Assembly (NCBI GenBank): GCA_913041905.1
Contig: CAJWJQ010000008.1
Coordinates: forward strand, 1-34,070
Reading direction: 5' to 3'
Source: GCA-2718845 sp913041905
GTDB lineage: Bacteria > Pseudomonadota > Gammaproteobacteria > GCA-002705445 > GCA-002716945
DNA: 34,070 nucleotides
Both the position numbers and the translations under genes were made by a program. The number at the start of each line of letters is the position of its first letter. The stretch's first letter is position 1. Under the pieces are notes generated by a model, which did no database searches, was not told the origin of the DNA, and was given only the letters and a program-made list of their open reading frames with translations. Of this stretch, positions 7,841-15,097 are shown piece by piece.

Positions 7841-9403
7841 GTGAAAAATAATCTAAAAAAAATAATTACAAAAGCCTTAAAAAAATCTTTTGAAAAAGAA
7901 ATAGACGAAAGAGTTGTAGAAATACAAAAGACAACAACAAAACATGTTGGGTCTGATTATTTTACAAATATTGCTATGAAATTAGCAAAACAGCTAAAAA
8001 TAAATCCTATGGAATTAGCTGAAAAAATATTATCGAAAATAGAAAAATCAGATGTATGTGAATGTTCTGTAGCTAAACCAGGGTATATAAACTTTATAAT
8101 TAAAAATGCGCAGAAAAATAATATAGTTAAAGAAATATTAGGGTCAAATGATTTATTAAAATCTTGCAAAACAGATAAATCAAAAAAAATAAATGTTGAA
8201 TTCATCTCGGCTAATCCTACTGGACCTCTTCATGTTGGTCATGGCAGAGGGGCAATTTATGGGAATATAATTGCAAAATTTTTAAAAATACAAGGGCATA
8301 ATGTGACAAAAGAATATTACGTAAATGACCATGGCAATCAAATAGAAAAATTAATGATAAGTATTAATGCAAAAATTGATAGCAAGTATGGAGAAGGACA
8401 GGAAGATCTCTATCAAGGTAAGTATATAGAAAGTCTAGCATCAAAATTTAAGACGGATAATTATGTTGATAAAAGAAAAGTTATAAAATCAGTAATAGGT
8501 TTAATTGAAACACCATTAGTGAATTTAAATATTAAATTTGATAATTGGTTTTATGAAACATCTTTATTTGATGATAATTTAGTAAATAAACTAATAAATA
8601 GACTTGAAGAGTCTGGACATACTATCAAAAAAGAAGGCGCTCTCATGCTAAAAGCAGATGAGCCAAGGGTATTAATTAAATCAAATAAAGAATATACCTA
8701 TTTTGCATCAGATTTAGCCTATCATGATTTAAAAATGAAAGAATATGATATGGTGATAAATATTTGGGGGGCCGATCATCATGGCTATGTGCCAAGAATG
8801 ATAGCAGGATTAAAGGCACTCGGACATAACATAGATAAGTTGGATATTCATTTAATGCAGTTTGCTAATTTGTTTAGAGGAAAAGAAAAAGTATCAATGT
8901 CTACAAGGAAGGGAGAGTTTGTAGAATTAGAGACACTGCGGGAAGAAATAGGAAATGATGCAATGAACTTCTTTTATTTAACAAAAAATAAAGATCAGCA
9001 TTTAGACTTTGATTTAAATATTGCAATAACTGAAAATAAAAATAATCCTGTCTACTATATTCAATATGCTCATGCAAGAATAGAAAAAATACTACATGAT
9101 GCAAAAGACTATAAATCACATGATTATAATCTAGAATCTTTAGATAATGATTTAGAAAAAAATATAATTTCAACTCTTCTTAATTTTAATGATGTATGTG
9201 AAAAAACAATAATTAACCTTCAGCCTCACATGATGACACATTACTTGCAAAAACTAGCACAAGATTTTCATAGCTATTACGCAAATGTTAAAATGCTAAC
9301 GGATGAAATAAATTATAGTAGAATTTATATGATAGCTGCTGTACAGAAAGTTTTAAAATGTGGGTTAGAATTATTAAACATCAACGCACCCAAGGAAATG
9401 TGA
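7841..9403 (+). CDS. argS: Arginyl-tRNA synthetase
   Basis: A 520-residue class I synthetase that charges tRNA-Arg. The HIGH-type motif is HVGH in ANPTGPLHVGHGRG (about residues 127-137 from the chosen start), and the KMSKS-type motif is VSMSTRKGEFVEL. The C-terminal anticodon-binding domain carries YYIQYAHARI. I chose GTG at 7841, seven bases after the priA stop, because the family normally begins shortly before this first helix; a TTG at 7820 that overlaps priA would add seven residues and cannot be excluded. The stop overlaps the next gene's ATG. A tRNA-Arg gene lies 4 kb away at 13554. Confidence 0.93.
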   Translation: MKNNLKKIITKALKKSFEKEIDERVVEIQKTTTKHVGSDYFTNIAMKLAKQLKINPMELAEKILSKIEKSDVCECSVAKPGYINFIIKNAQKNNIVKEILGSNDLLKSCKTDKSKKINVEFISANPTGPLHVGHGRGAIYGNIIAKFLKIQGHNVTKEYYVNDHGNQIEKLMISINAKIDSKYGEGQEDLYQGKYIESLASKFKTDNYVDKRKVIKSVIGLIETPLVNLNIKFDNWFYETSLFDDNLVNKLINRLEESGHTIKKEGALMLKADEPRVLIKSNKEYTYFASDLAYHDLKMKEYDMVINIWGADHHGYVPRMIAGLKALGHNIDKLDIHLMQFANLFRGKEKVSMSTRKGEFVELETLREEIGNDAMNFFYLTKNKDQHLDFDLNIAITENKNNPVYYIQYAHARIEKILHDAKDYKSHDYNLESLDNDLEKNIISTLLNFNDVCEKTIINLQPHMMTHYLQKLAQDFHSYYANVKMLTDEINYSRIYMIAAVQKVLKCGLELLNINAPKEM

Positions 9404-10239
9404 TGATACAAAATAAAATAGCAATAATTTATGATTTTGATGGGACTTTAACCCCAAAAACAATGCAAGAATATACTTTATTACCTAAGCTTGGGATTAC
9501 GTCTAAAAGTTTTTGGGCTGGCATTATGAAAGAAACAAAAGAAACTGGAGCTGAAACAATGATGGTTTATATGCGTCATCTTTTAGATTCAGCAATAGAA
9601 AAAAATATTAAAATTTCAAAAAATGAATTTTATAAAATGGGGAAAGACATTAAATATTATCAAGGTGTAAATGAATGGTTTAAAAATATTGATAAATATG
9701 TAGAAAAAAAATCAAATGGCGAAATAAAAATTTATCATTATATTATTTCAGCAGGTCATTTAGAAATTCTAGAAGGAGTCTCAATTAAAAAATTTATAAA
9801 AAAAATATTTGCATCAGAATATTATTATAATTCTAAAAAACATGCGGTTTTCCCAAAAATTGTAATTACAGATACAACTAAAACTCAATATATTTTTAGA
9901 ATTAATAAAGGTAAAGAATTATTATCGCAGAGCATAAATAAACATATGCCAGAAAAAAAGAGGCCTATACCATTTGATAATATGATTTATGTGGGAGATG
10001 GTTTAACAGATGTTCCAAGTATGGCTTTGCTAAAAAAGGAAGGAGGTCACTCTATAGCTGTTTACCAAAAGAAATTAAAAGAACAGGTGCGTATTAGCAA
10101 AAACCTTCTTAATGCAAATAGAGTTGATTTCATTGCTCCAGCAGATTATAGAATAAATTCTGAATTACATGAAAAAACATGTCTGCTACTAGATTATGTT
10201 ATTGCAAAAATAAGATACGCTCTAAAACTAAAAGTTTAA
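9403..10239 (+). CDS. HAD-superfamily phosphatase, substrate unknown
   Basis: A 278-residue haloacid-dehalogenase-type hydrolase. Motif I is DFDGTLTP (nucleophile Asp11, acid/base Asp13), motif II is in IISAGH, and motif IV is VGDGLTDVPSM, giving a complete catalytic set. The insert between motifs I and II is helical, so it looks closest to phosphoserine-phosphatase-like C1-cap members, but the substrate cannot be read from sequence. The start is ATG at 9403, overlapping the argS TGA by one base (TGATG), because AAGGA lies six bases upstream; a longer in-frame reading from 9358 would run deep into argS. It overlaps the convergent speD by four bases. Confidence 0.8.
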   Translation: MIQNKIAIIYDFDGTLTPKTMQEYTLLPKLGITSKSFWAGIMKETKETGAETMMVYMRHLLDSAIEKNIKISKNEFYKMGKDIKYYQGVNEWFKNIDKYVEKKSNGEIKIYHYIISAGHLEILEGVSIKKFIKKIFASEYYYNSKKHAVFPKIVITDTTKTQYIFRINKGKELLSQSINKHMPEKKRPIPFDNMIYVGDGLTDVPSMALLKKEGGHSIAVYQKKLKEQVRISKNLLNANRVDFIAPADYRINSELHEKTCLLLDYVIAKIRYALKLKV

Positions 10240-10625
10240 AGTTTTTTTTCTTCCACCAATACTAAACCTGACTTTCTATCCAAAAATTTATACTGTATCT
10301 TTCTAACTGAAAATGATTTTCTGAGTGATTCTATAACTATGTTCAAATCAAAAGACTTGCAACTATAAACATCTAATTGAAACAATCCTGGCTTCGCTTC
10401 GTCCCATATATGTAAAACAATATGACTAGTCTCTATTAAGGCCATACAAGTAATACCTCTATTACCTGCTTGATCAATGTAGGAGATATTTGGGCCATGC
10501 ATTAGTTTCATATTAATTTTAGATATAAGCCCATTCATCCAGGTTAAAACATAACCAAGCTCATTTTTCATAGGGCAATTATCAACTTCAGCTCTAACTA
10601 ATAGGTGTTTATGCTCAACATTCAT
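10236..10625 (-). CDS. speD: S-adenosylmethionine decarboxylase-family proenzyme (SpeD-like)
   Basis: A 129-residue protein of the small prokaryotic, pyruvoyl-dependent decarboxylase family. Such proenzymes cut themselves before a serine to make the pyruvoyl group. Here the site is probably Thr66/Ser67 in IETSHIVLHIW, with His72 five residues on and Cys89 in LDVYSC as the catalytic pair, matching Ser63/His68/Cys83 of the Thermotoga enzyme apart from two extra residues before the cysteine. The canonical product, decarboxylated AdoMet, feeds the divergent speE for aminopropyl transfer. Some SpeD relatives have become arginine or ornithine decarboxylases, so the substrate should be treated as likely rather than proven. 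A TG-extended -10 lies upstream at 10661-10669. Confidence 0.85.
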   Translation of the reverse strand: MNVEHKHLLVRAEVDNCPMKNELGYVLTWMNGLISKINMKLMHGPNISYIDQAGNRGITCMALIETSHIVLHIWDEAKPGLFQLDVYSCKSFDLNIVIESLRKSFSVRKIQYKFLDRKSGLVLVEEKKL

Positions 10626-10660
10626 ATAAATTTTTATTTTACTAAATTTAAAGTTAAAAT

Positions 10661-10669
10661 ATTATATCA
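10661..10669 (-). promoter_or_regulatory. Extended -10 promoter of speD
   Basis: Read on the - strand, TGATATAAT fits the TG-n-TATAAT extended -10 element, placing transcription about 30 bases before the speD ATG. No good -35 is seen. On the + strand a weaker TATAAG (10680-10685) lies six bases before the speE ATG. Confidence 0.5.
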
Positions 10670-10691
10670 TTAAAAATAATATAAGAATTAA

Positions 10692-11411
10692 ATGTTAGTA
10701 AAAGAATATTGCAAAAAATCTAATACTTTCTTTGGCATTGAGTGTCAAAAATTGCTTTACAGCACAAAATCAAAATTTCAAAAAATAAAAGTATATTCAT
10801 CAAAAACCTTTGGGAACATATTAATGCTGGATGATTGTTTCATGATTACTGAAAAATACTCAGATCACTATCATGATGAATGTTTAAGGATGATAGATTT
10901 AAAAAATAATAAAATGGAGGTTTTAATTATAGGTGGCGGTGATTTTGGTTTAGTAAAAAAAATTAGTAAAGAAAAAAATTTTAGCAAAATTGATGTTGTT
11001 GAAATTGATGATAAAATAATCAATACTTGTAAAAAATATTTTAAAAACAATTTTAAATTTAATGCATCCATTAAAAATAAAGTATCTATATATATTGAGG
11101 ATGGTTATGAATGGGTTAAGAAAAAAAATAATTTAAAATATGATGTTATAATAATTGATTGCACTGACCCAAACCCTATAGCAAAAAAACTTTATTCAAA
11201 TATATTTTATAAAAATATAAATTATATTTTAAAAAAAAATGGAATATTGATACAACAAAGTGGTTCGCCAATGATTGATTATAAAAAAATAATTAAACCG
11301 ACAATTAAAAAGCTAAAAAATAATAATTTTAAAAAAATCATAATAAGCGCATTTCATATGCCAATTTACCCGCTTGGTTTATGGTCTTTTATTAAATCTC
11401 AAAAGCCATGA
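10692..11411 (+). CDS. speE: Spermidine synthase-like aminopropyltransferase
   Basis: A 239-residue Rossmann-fold aminopropyltransferase. It would move the aminopropyl group from decarboxylated AdoMet to a diamine such as putrescine. The glycine-rich cofactor loop GGGDFG is at 81-86, the acidic strand end VVEID at 102-106, and the catalytic-type DCTDP at 156-160 includes the conserved Asp159. The N-terminal part has the usual FQKIKVYSSKTFGNILMLDD beta structure and the YHDECL motif. It is about 45 residues shorter than the E. coli protein, mostly at the C-terminus. It is transcribed away from speD across a 66-base gap, so the pair forms a complete polyamine step. There is no Shine-Dalgarno sequence. 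The coding region is extremely lysine- and AT-rich. Confidence 0.88.
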   Translation: MLVKEYCKKSNTFFGIECQKLLYSTKSKFQKIKVYSSKTFGNILMLDDCFMITEKYSDHYHDECLRMIDLKNNKMEVLIIGGGDFGLVKKISKEKNFSKIDVVEIDDKIINTCKKYFKNNFKFNASIKNKVSIYIEDGYEWVKKKNNLKYDVIIIDCTDPNPIAKKLYSNIFYKNINYILKKNGILIQQSGSPMIDYKKIIKPTIKKLKNNNFKKIIISAFHMPIYPLGLWSFIKSQKP

Positions 11412-11431
11412 TTTTATATACAATCATGGCT
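11404..11431. terminator. Hairpin terminator between convergent speE and P-II genes
   Basis: AGCCATGATT (11404-11413) and AATCATGGCT (11422-11431) form a perfect 10-base stem with an 8-base loop. It overlaps the speE stop codon. On the - strand the stem is followed at once by TTTT, serving the P-II transcript; on the + strand a run of eight T follows about ten bases later. It probably acts in both directions. Confidence 0.6.
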
Positions 11432-11472
11432 ATTAAGTAACTTTTTTTTGATTTATTAATAAAACTTATTAA

Positions 11473-11811
11473 CTAGAGGGCATCGTTTCCTTTTTCTCCA
11501 GTTCTAACACGTATAGCTTCTTGGAGATCAAGAATAAAGATTTTACCATCTCCAATTTTTCCAGTACTGGCTGTTGATAATATCGTCTCTACAGTTTTTT
11601 CGGCAAGCTTATCATCAACAGCAATTTCTAGTTTTATTTTAGGTAGAAAATCTACAACATATTCAGCCCCTCGGTAAAGCTCAGTATGACCTTTCTGCCT
11701 TCCAAAGCCTTTGACTTCAGTTGCGGTTATACCTTGTACTCCTATACCGGAGAGTGCCTCTCTTACTTCATCAAGTTTAAAAGGTTTAATGACTGCTATT
11801 ACTAATTTCAT
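11473..11811 (-). CDS. glnB: Nitrogen regulatory protein P-II (GlnB/GlnK family)
   Basis: A 112-residue P-II signal protein. It binds ATP/ADP and 2-oxoglutarate and reports nitrogen status to partners such as glutamine synthetase adenylyltransferase, NtrB or AmtB. The start MKLVIAVIKPFKLDEVREAL and the T-loop with Tyr51 (RGAEYVVDFLPK), the uridylylation site, are intact, as are GDGKIFI and the RVRTGEKG C-terminal signature. GlnB and GlnK cannot be separated safely by sequence alone. A strong AGGAGG lies 11 bases before the ATG. It is 37 bases downstream of the porin gene, in the same direction, so it is probably co-transcribed from the sigma-54 promoter at 12601-12617. No amtB follows; a terminator hairpin does. 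Confidence 0.95.
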   Translation of the reverse strand: MKLVIAVIKPFKLDEVREALSGIGVQGITATEVKGFGRQKGHTELYRGAEYVVDFLPKIKLEIAVDDKLAEKTVETILSTASTGKIGDGKIFILDLQEAIRVRTGEKGNDAL

Positions 11812-11848
11812 TGAACAATGTTCCTCCTAAGATTTCATAATACATTAT

Positions 11849-12550
11849 TTAAAAAGTATATCCTATTGACAGAGTAGCGTATGTTGTATCTTGGTCACTA
11901 TTTTGTGTAGCGCCAGCTCCTCCATCATTGTTATGCCCTATAACTATTCCTAAATCACCACCAAGGGCAGGCATTGAATAATCCAATTCATGACTTGCGT
12001 AATGAATCGAACCACCAGTAAAGGTTTGCCAGCTGTAACCAAGTGAATCAGTTAATGGTACATTAAGTTTAAAATGTCCATAATCCGAACTTGCATTTCC
12101 ATTACCAGCTTTGTAATCTCCATAAATTACACTATCAAAAGAAACTAATCCAAAATCCATACCAAAATTTACTTCTTCATAATCTTGATCAAACTCATCT
12201 GTATAATAATAACCAGTTACACCTAAATAACTTGGTACACCAAGTAAATCAAAATTATAACCAGTGTAAAGATCAATCTCTAAGCTTGGATCATGTATGC
12301 TTGATGCACCTACATCAACCCACCATGTGCCTAAGTAAAATGAACCGTTTTCATAATCAGCTCCAAAGCTAATCGCTGAATCATTTTGGAAAGCTCCTCT
12401 ATACCAATATGCGGTTGTAAAACCAACATTATAAGTTATATTGCTGCCTGAACTATCTGAACTTGCAGTTTCTCCACCTGCTTGTGCTGTTCCCATAGTC
12501 ATCGTGACAATTAAAAAACTAGCAAAAGCATTGTTAAATATTTTTCTCAT
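11849..12550 (-). CDS. TorF-family putative outer-membrane porin
   Basis: A 233-residue predicted outer-membrane beta-barrel. The signal peptide MRKIFNNAFASFLIVTMTMGTAQA ends in AQA before GGETA. The mature part alternates short amphipathic strands rich in Tyr, Trp, Gly and Asp (for example TTAYWYRGAF and GVTGYYYTDEF) and ends in SIGYTF, with the C-terminal phenylalanine needed for barrel assembly. This family often lies next to P-II and ammonium transporter genes, suggesting uptake of a nitrogen compound; the substrate is unknown. Three in-frame ATGs are present; I chose the third (12550) because GGAG lies six bases before it, while the first would add only MEMK. Confidence 0.85.
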   Translation of the reverse strand: MRKIFNNAFASFLIVTMTMGTAQAGGETASSDSSGSNITYNVGFTTAYWYRGAFQNDSAISFGADYENGSFYLGTWWVDVGASSIHDPSLEIDLYTGYNFDLLGVPSYLGVTGYYYTDEFDQDYEEVNFGMDFGLVSFDSVIYGDYKAGNGNASSDYGHFKLNVPLTDSLGYSWQTFTGGSIHYASHELDYSMPALGGDLGIVIGHNNDGGAGATQNSDQDTTYATLSIGYTF

Positions 12551-12600
12551 TTTCATCTCCATTTTTTATAAATATTGTTAACTCTAACTACAATACAATA

Positions 12601-12617
12601 TGCACAAATCATGCCAA
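12601..12617 (-). promoter_or_regulatory. Sigma-54 promoter of the porin-P-II unit
   Basis: The - strand reads TTGGCATGATTTGTGCA. Against the sigma-54 consensus (YTGGCACG-N4-TTGCW) it keeps the invariant GG and GC with the exact 10-base spacing and has two mismatches. The predicted start is about 12590, some 40 bases before the porin ATG at 12550. Confidence 0.72.
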
Positions 12618-12740
12618 CTATATTTATATTAATTAAGTATAATCTTTAAAATTGCTAGATTAACATTCTCAATTATCATCCTATAGAAAATTGATATAAA
12701 AGCTAGTATATTGTTATTATTATACGTTTTTTATAGTTAT

Positions 12741-12757
12741 TGCACTAATTATGTGCA
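12741..12757. promoter_or_regulatory. NtrC enhancer box for the porin-P-II promoter
   Basis: TGCACTAATTATGTGCA matches TGCAC-N7-GTGCA, the dyad bound by NtrC. Its centre lies about 160 bases upstream of the predicted sigma-54 start, a usual distance for an enhancer. It also sits immediately before the ubiK Shine-Dalgarno sequence, so bound protein could affect ubiK as well. Confidence 0.65.
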
Positions 12758-12765
12758 GAGGTAAT

Positions 12766-12993
12766 ATGGAATCTAGTAAAGTTGTTGAGCTTGTTGAAAA
12801 AATAGAATCTTTAATTCCATCAGGTAATAACAAGTTTAGAGAAGATATAAAGTCTAGTATTAAGGTTCTTATTGAAGATTATTTGCACAAGATCGACCTT
12901 GTGACTAGAGAAGAATTTGATATTCAACAAGAAGTGTTACTTAAAACAAGGTTAAAAATTGAAGAATTAGAAAAGAAATTAAAATCTAATTAG
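12766..12993 (+). CDS. ubiK: Ubiquinone biosynthesis accessory factor UbiK (BMFP family)
   Basis: A 75-residue helical protein. UbiK works with UbiJ in the soluble complex that carries out the later ring modifications of ubiquinone. The N-terminal half is an amphipathic helix (VVELVEKIESLIPSG) and the C-terminal half is a coiled coil with the family's VTREEFDIQQEVLLKTR segment and a lysine-rich end. I chose ATG 12766, with AGAGG four bases upstream; an ATG at 12751 would add five residues (MCRGN) and would overlap the NtrC box. It is transcribed away from the porin and overlaps cytochrome c5 by eight bases at the 3' end. Its partner ubiJ is at 26259-26843. Confidence 0.85.
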   Translation: MESSKVVELVEKIESLIPSGNNKFREDIKSSIKVLIEDYLHKIDLVTREEFDIQQEVLLKTRLKIEELEKKLKSN

Positions 12994-13480
12994 ATTCAGA
13001 AATTATATAATCTACCGCGTCTTTTATATTATCATCAGATAAATTACTAGCCCCACCTTTAGCTGGCATGACGCCAATTCCATTTATAGCATTTGAATAT
13101 AATGACTGCTTTCCTTGAGCTATCCTCTCTGCCCACTGATCACTTTTTCCAATAACTGGAGCTCCGGCGACGCCACTTGTATGACATGACATGCATACAG
13201 CATTATAAACTTCTTCCCCTGATAATTTACCAGCTGATGCAGTAATAATTGGTGTTTCTTGTTTTATTATTGGATTGCTAGCTAAGTTTATATTGGCAAC
13301 AGGTTTAGTTCTTTGGTTTTCACGTTTTTGGATTTCTTGTTTATACTGCTCGCTAGGATGTAAAGAATATGAGGCAAATACATTTGATAATATTGCTATT
13401 AATATTGTCAAACCAATAATAAAAATCATAACAATTGAAAATATTTTATAAAACTCTCTGTCTGTATTTTTGCTATCCAT
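12986..13480 (-). CDS. Membrane-anchored monohaem cytochrome c5
   Basis: A 164-residue protein with one N-terminal membrane helix (about residues 12-36, IFSIVMIFIIGLTILIAIL) and a periplasmic class I cytochrome domain. The haem site is CMSCH at 96-100, with Met138 in GVMPAKGG as the likely sixth ligand. GAPVIGKSDQWAERIAQGK is typical of cytochrome c5, an electron carrier to terminal oxidases. A 50-residue flexible linker joins the anchor and the domain. The gene overlaps ubiK by eight bases, and both stop codons lie in the palindrome AATCTAATTAGATT. No clear Shine-Dalgarno sequence is seen. Confidence 0.9.
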   Translation of the reverse strand: MDSKNTDREFYKIFSIVMIFIIGLTILIAILSNVFASYSLHPSEQYKQEIQKRENQRTKPVANINLASNPIIKQETPIITASAGKLSGEEVYNAVCMSCHTSGVAGAPVIGKSDQWAERIAQGKQSLYSNAINGIGVMPAKGGASNLSDDNIKDAVDYIISESN

Positions 13481-13553
13481 GTTAAGTAATTTTTATGATT
13501 TAATATAATTGATTCGATTATACTAGAAGAAATAATAAAGTCATCATAAATTT

Positions 13554-13627
13554 GCGTCTGTAGCTCAGTTGGATAGAGCATTAGCTTCCGAAGCTAAAGG
13601 TCAGAAGTTCAAATCTTCTCAGGCGCT
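13554..13627 (+). tRNA. tRNA-Arg (anticodon CCG)
   Basis: A full cloverleaf can be drawn: acceptor GCGTCTG/CAGGCGC with one G-U pair, D-arm GCTC/GAGC, anticodon stem TTAGC/GCTAA with loop TTCCGAA (CCG anticodon), variable loop AGGTC, and T-stem AGAAG/CTTCT with loop TTCAAAT. CCA is not encoded. The base after the acceptor stem, the discriminator, is T, which is unusual for tRNA-Arg. The last two bases overlap the folD stop codon on the other strand. Possible -10 elements lie at 13504-13509 (TATAAT) and 13519-13524 (TATACT). Confidence 0.95.
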
Positions 13628-14474
13628 AGTTTATTCTCTCAGCGGCAATAATAGTATTTTCAATAAGGGCGCAAACTGTCATTGGACCAACTCCACCAGG
13701 CACAGGAGTAATTGCTGATGCCTTCTCGCAGGCTGATTCAAAATCTACGTCTCCGCAAAGTTTACCATCAATATTGTGAATGCCTACATCGATTACAATG
13801 GCTCCTTCAGGTATTTGGCTACCATCAACAAACTTAGGCACACCTACAGCTACAATAACAACATCAGCATCTGAAAGCTTAGCATTCAAATCCTTGGTTT
13901 TTGAATGACACATTGTAACTGTAGCATTTTGTTGTTGACAAAGAATAGACACTGGTTTTCCAACAATATTTGATCTGCCTATTACAGTTACATTTTTCCC
14001 CGTTAAATCTACTCCCGTAGATGCTAACATTTGCATTATACCTTTTGGGGTGCATGAGACTAAAGTTTCTTCACCTAAAAATAATTTTCCTACATTCGTT
14101 GGGGTAAACCCATCTACATCTTTTGATGGATCTATTTTATTCAAAACTTTAGTTACAGAAATATGGTCTGGTAAAGGCAATTGAACTATAACGCCGTGAA
14201 TTTTATTATCATCATTTATATCATCAATTTTATTTAGTATCTCATCTTCGGTTGCGCTTGATTCAAATCTAACTACTTCTGATTCAATTCCAGCTTTAAC
14301 AGCAAATTTCTCTTTTTGTCTAACATAACTTGCTGAAGCCTTCACATCGCCTACGAGCATCACAACTAATTTAGGTTTTATATTACGTTTATTTAAAGCA
14401 TCTACTCTATTTTTCAAATCAGTTGTTAATATTTTTTCTGCAACCTCCCTGCCACTTATAATTTTTGCCACCAT
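13626..14474 (-). CDS. folD: Methylene-tetrahydrofolate dehydrogenase / cyclohydrolase
   Basis: A 282-residue bifunctional enzyme that interconverts 5,10-methylene- and 10-formyl-tetrahydrofolate using NADP. Seen motifs are SYVRQKEKFAVKAGI (catalytic lysine region), VQLPLPDHI, PSKDVDGFTP, GRSNIVGKPVS (nucleotide-binding loop) and the C-terminal PGGVGPMTVCALIENT. Length and start are normal; AGGAG precedes the ATG at good spacing. It is the last gene of the cyc4-dsbA-folD run, eight bases after dsbA, and ends against the tRNA-Arg gene. Its product supplies one-carbon units used by thyA in this window. Confidence 0.96.
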   Translation of the reverse strand: MVAKIISGREVAEKILTTDLKNRVDALNKRNIKPKLVVMLVGDVKASASYVRQKEKFAVKAGIESEVVRFESSATEDEILNKIDDINDDNKIHGVIVQLPLPDHISVTKVLNKIDPSKDVDGFTPTNVGKLFLGEETLVSCTPKGIMQMLASTGVDLTGKNVTVIGRSNIVGKPVSILCQQQNATVTMCHSKTKDLNAKLSDADVVIVAVGVPKFVDGSQIPEGAIVIDVGIHNIDGKLCGDVDFESACEKASAITPVPGGVGPMTVCALIENTIIAAERIN

Positions 14475-14482
14475 AATAACTC

Positions 14483-15097
14483 CTAATTTAACCTTTCTTT
14501 TTCAATTAATAAATTAACGACATCGACTAACTCATCATAAGAGCTAACATGTGATCCACTAGTTCTATATTTTCCATTTATAACTAAAGTTGGAACAGAT
14601 GTTATTTGATATTGTCTTGCAAGCCTGCTAGCTTTTTTTAACCTCATTTCTGTACCAAATGAATCAAATATTTTTTTAAATTTATCTCCATTAAAACCTT
14701 CATTAGAAACAAATTGGGCTAAACTATCTCGGGTATCTAATCTTTCTGAATTTATATGTATTTCATTAAATATTTTCTCATGTAAATCATCGTCTAATTT
14801 CATCTGCTGTAATGTATAAAATGCTTTAGCATGATTTTCCCAGGTATCTCTTAAGGCAACTGGTATCTTAACTAAAATAGTATCCTTTTTTAAATTAGCC
14901 TCTATTTTATCCATTGTTGGTTCTAAATTATAACAATGTGGGCATCCATACCAAAAAAATTCATAAACAACTATCTTGTCACTATCTGTTTGCTTTTGAT
15001 TAGAAATTTGCACATATTTAGGAGATGACTCAACTGTAGAAAATAGGGTCATTATAATTAATAAAATTAGAGATGGAGCGATTAAAAAATTTTTCAT
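14483..15097 (-). CDS. dsbA: Thiol:disulfide interchange protein DsbA
   Basis: A 204-residue periplasmic thioredoxin-fold oxidase that puts disulfides into exported proteins. The N-terminus is a signal peptide (residues 1-24). The active site is CPHC at 52-55 in EFFWYGCPHC, and the cis-proline loop is TSVPTLVINGKY. The helical insert between is of normal size. Its ATG overlaps the cytochrome c4 stop by one base (TAATG), so translation is probably coupled, and folD follows after eight bases. The cytochrome c4-dsbA pairing is common in gammaproteobacteria such as Pseudomonas. Confidence 0.93.
   Translation of the reverse strand: MKNFLIAPSLILLIIMTLFSTVESSPKYVQISNQKQTDSDKIVVYEFFWYGCPHCYNLEPTMDKIEANLKKDTILVKIPVALRDTWENHAKAFYTLQQMKLDDDLHEKIFNEIHINSERLDTRDSLAQFVSNEGFNGDKFKKIFDSFGTEMRLKKASRLARQYQITSVPTLVINGKYRTSGSHVSSYDELVDVVNLLIEKERLN

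Noticed and set aside
9358..9402. Upstream ATG for the HAD phosphatase
   Set aside because: It would overlap argS by 46 bases and places no conserved residue, whereas ATG 9403 has AAGGA at the right distance.
12091..12372. 93-codon + strand reading frame opposite the porin gene
   Set aside because: Low-complexity His/Leu/Asn/Gln composition produced by the complement of porin codons; no ribosome-binding site.
13554..13627. tRNA-Arg as an integration site for a mobile element
   Set aside because: No integrase, no repeated tRNA 3' end and only ordinary core genes on both sides.
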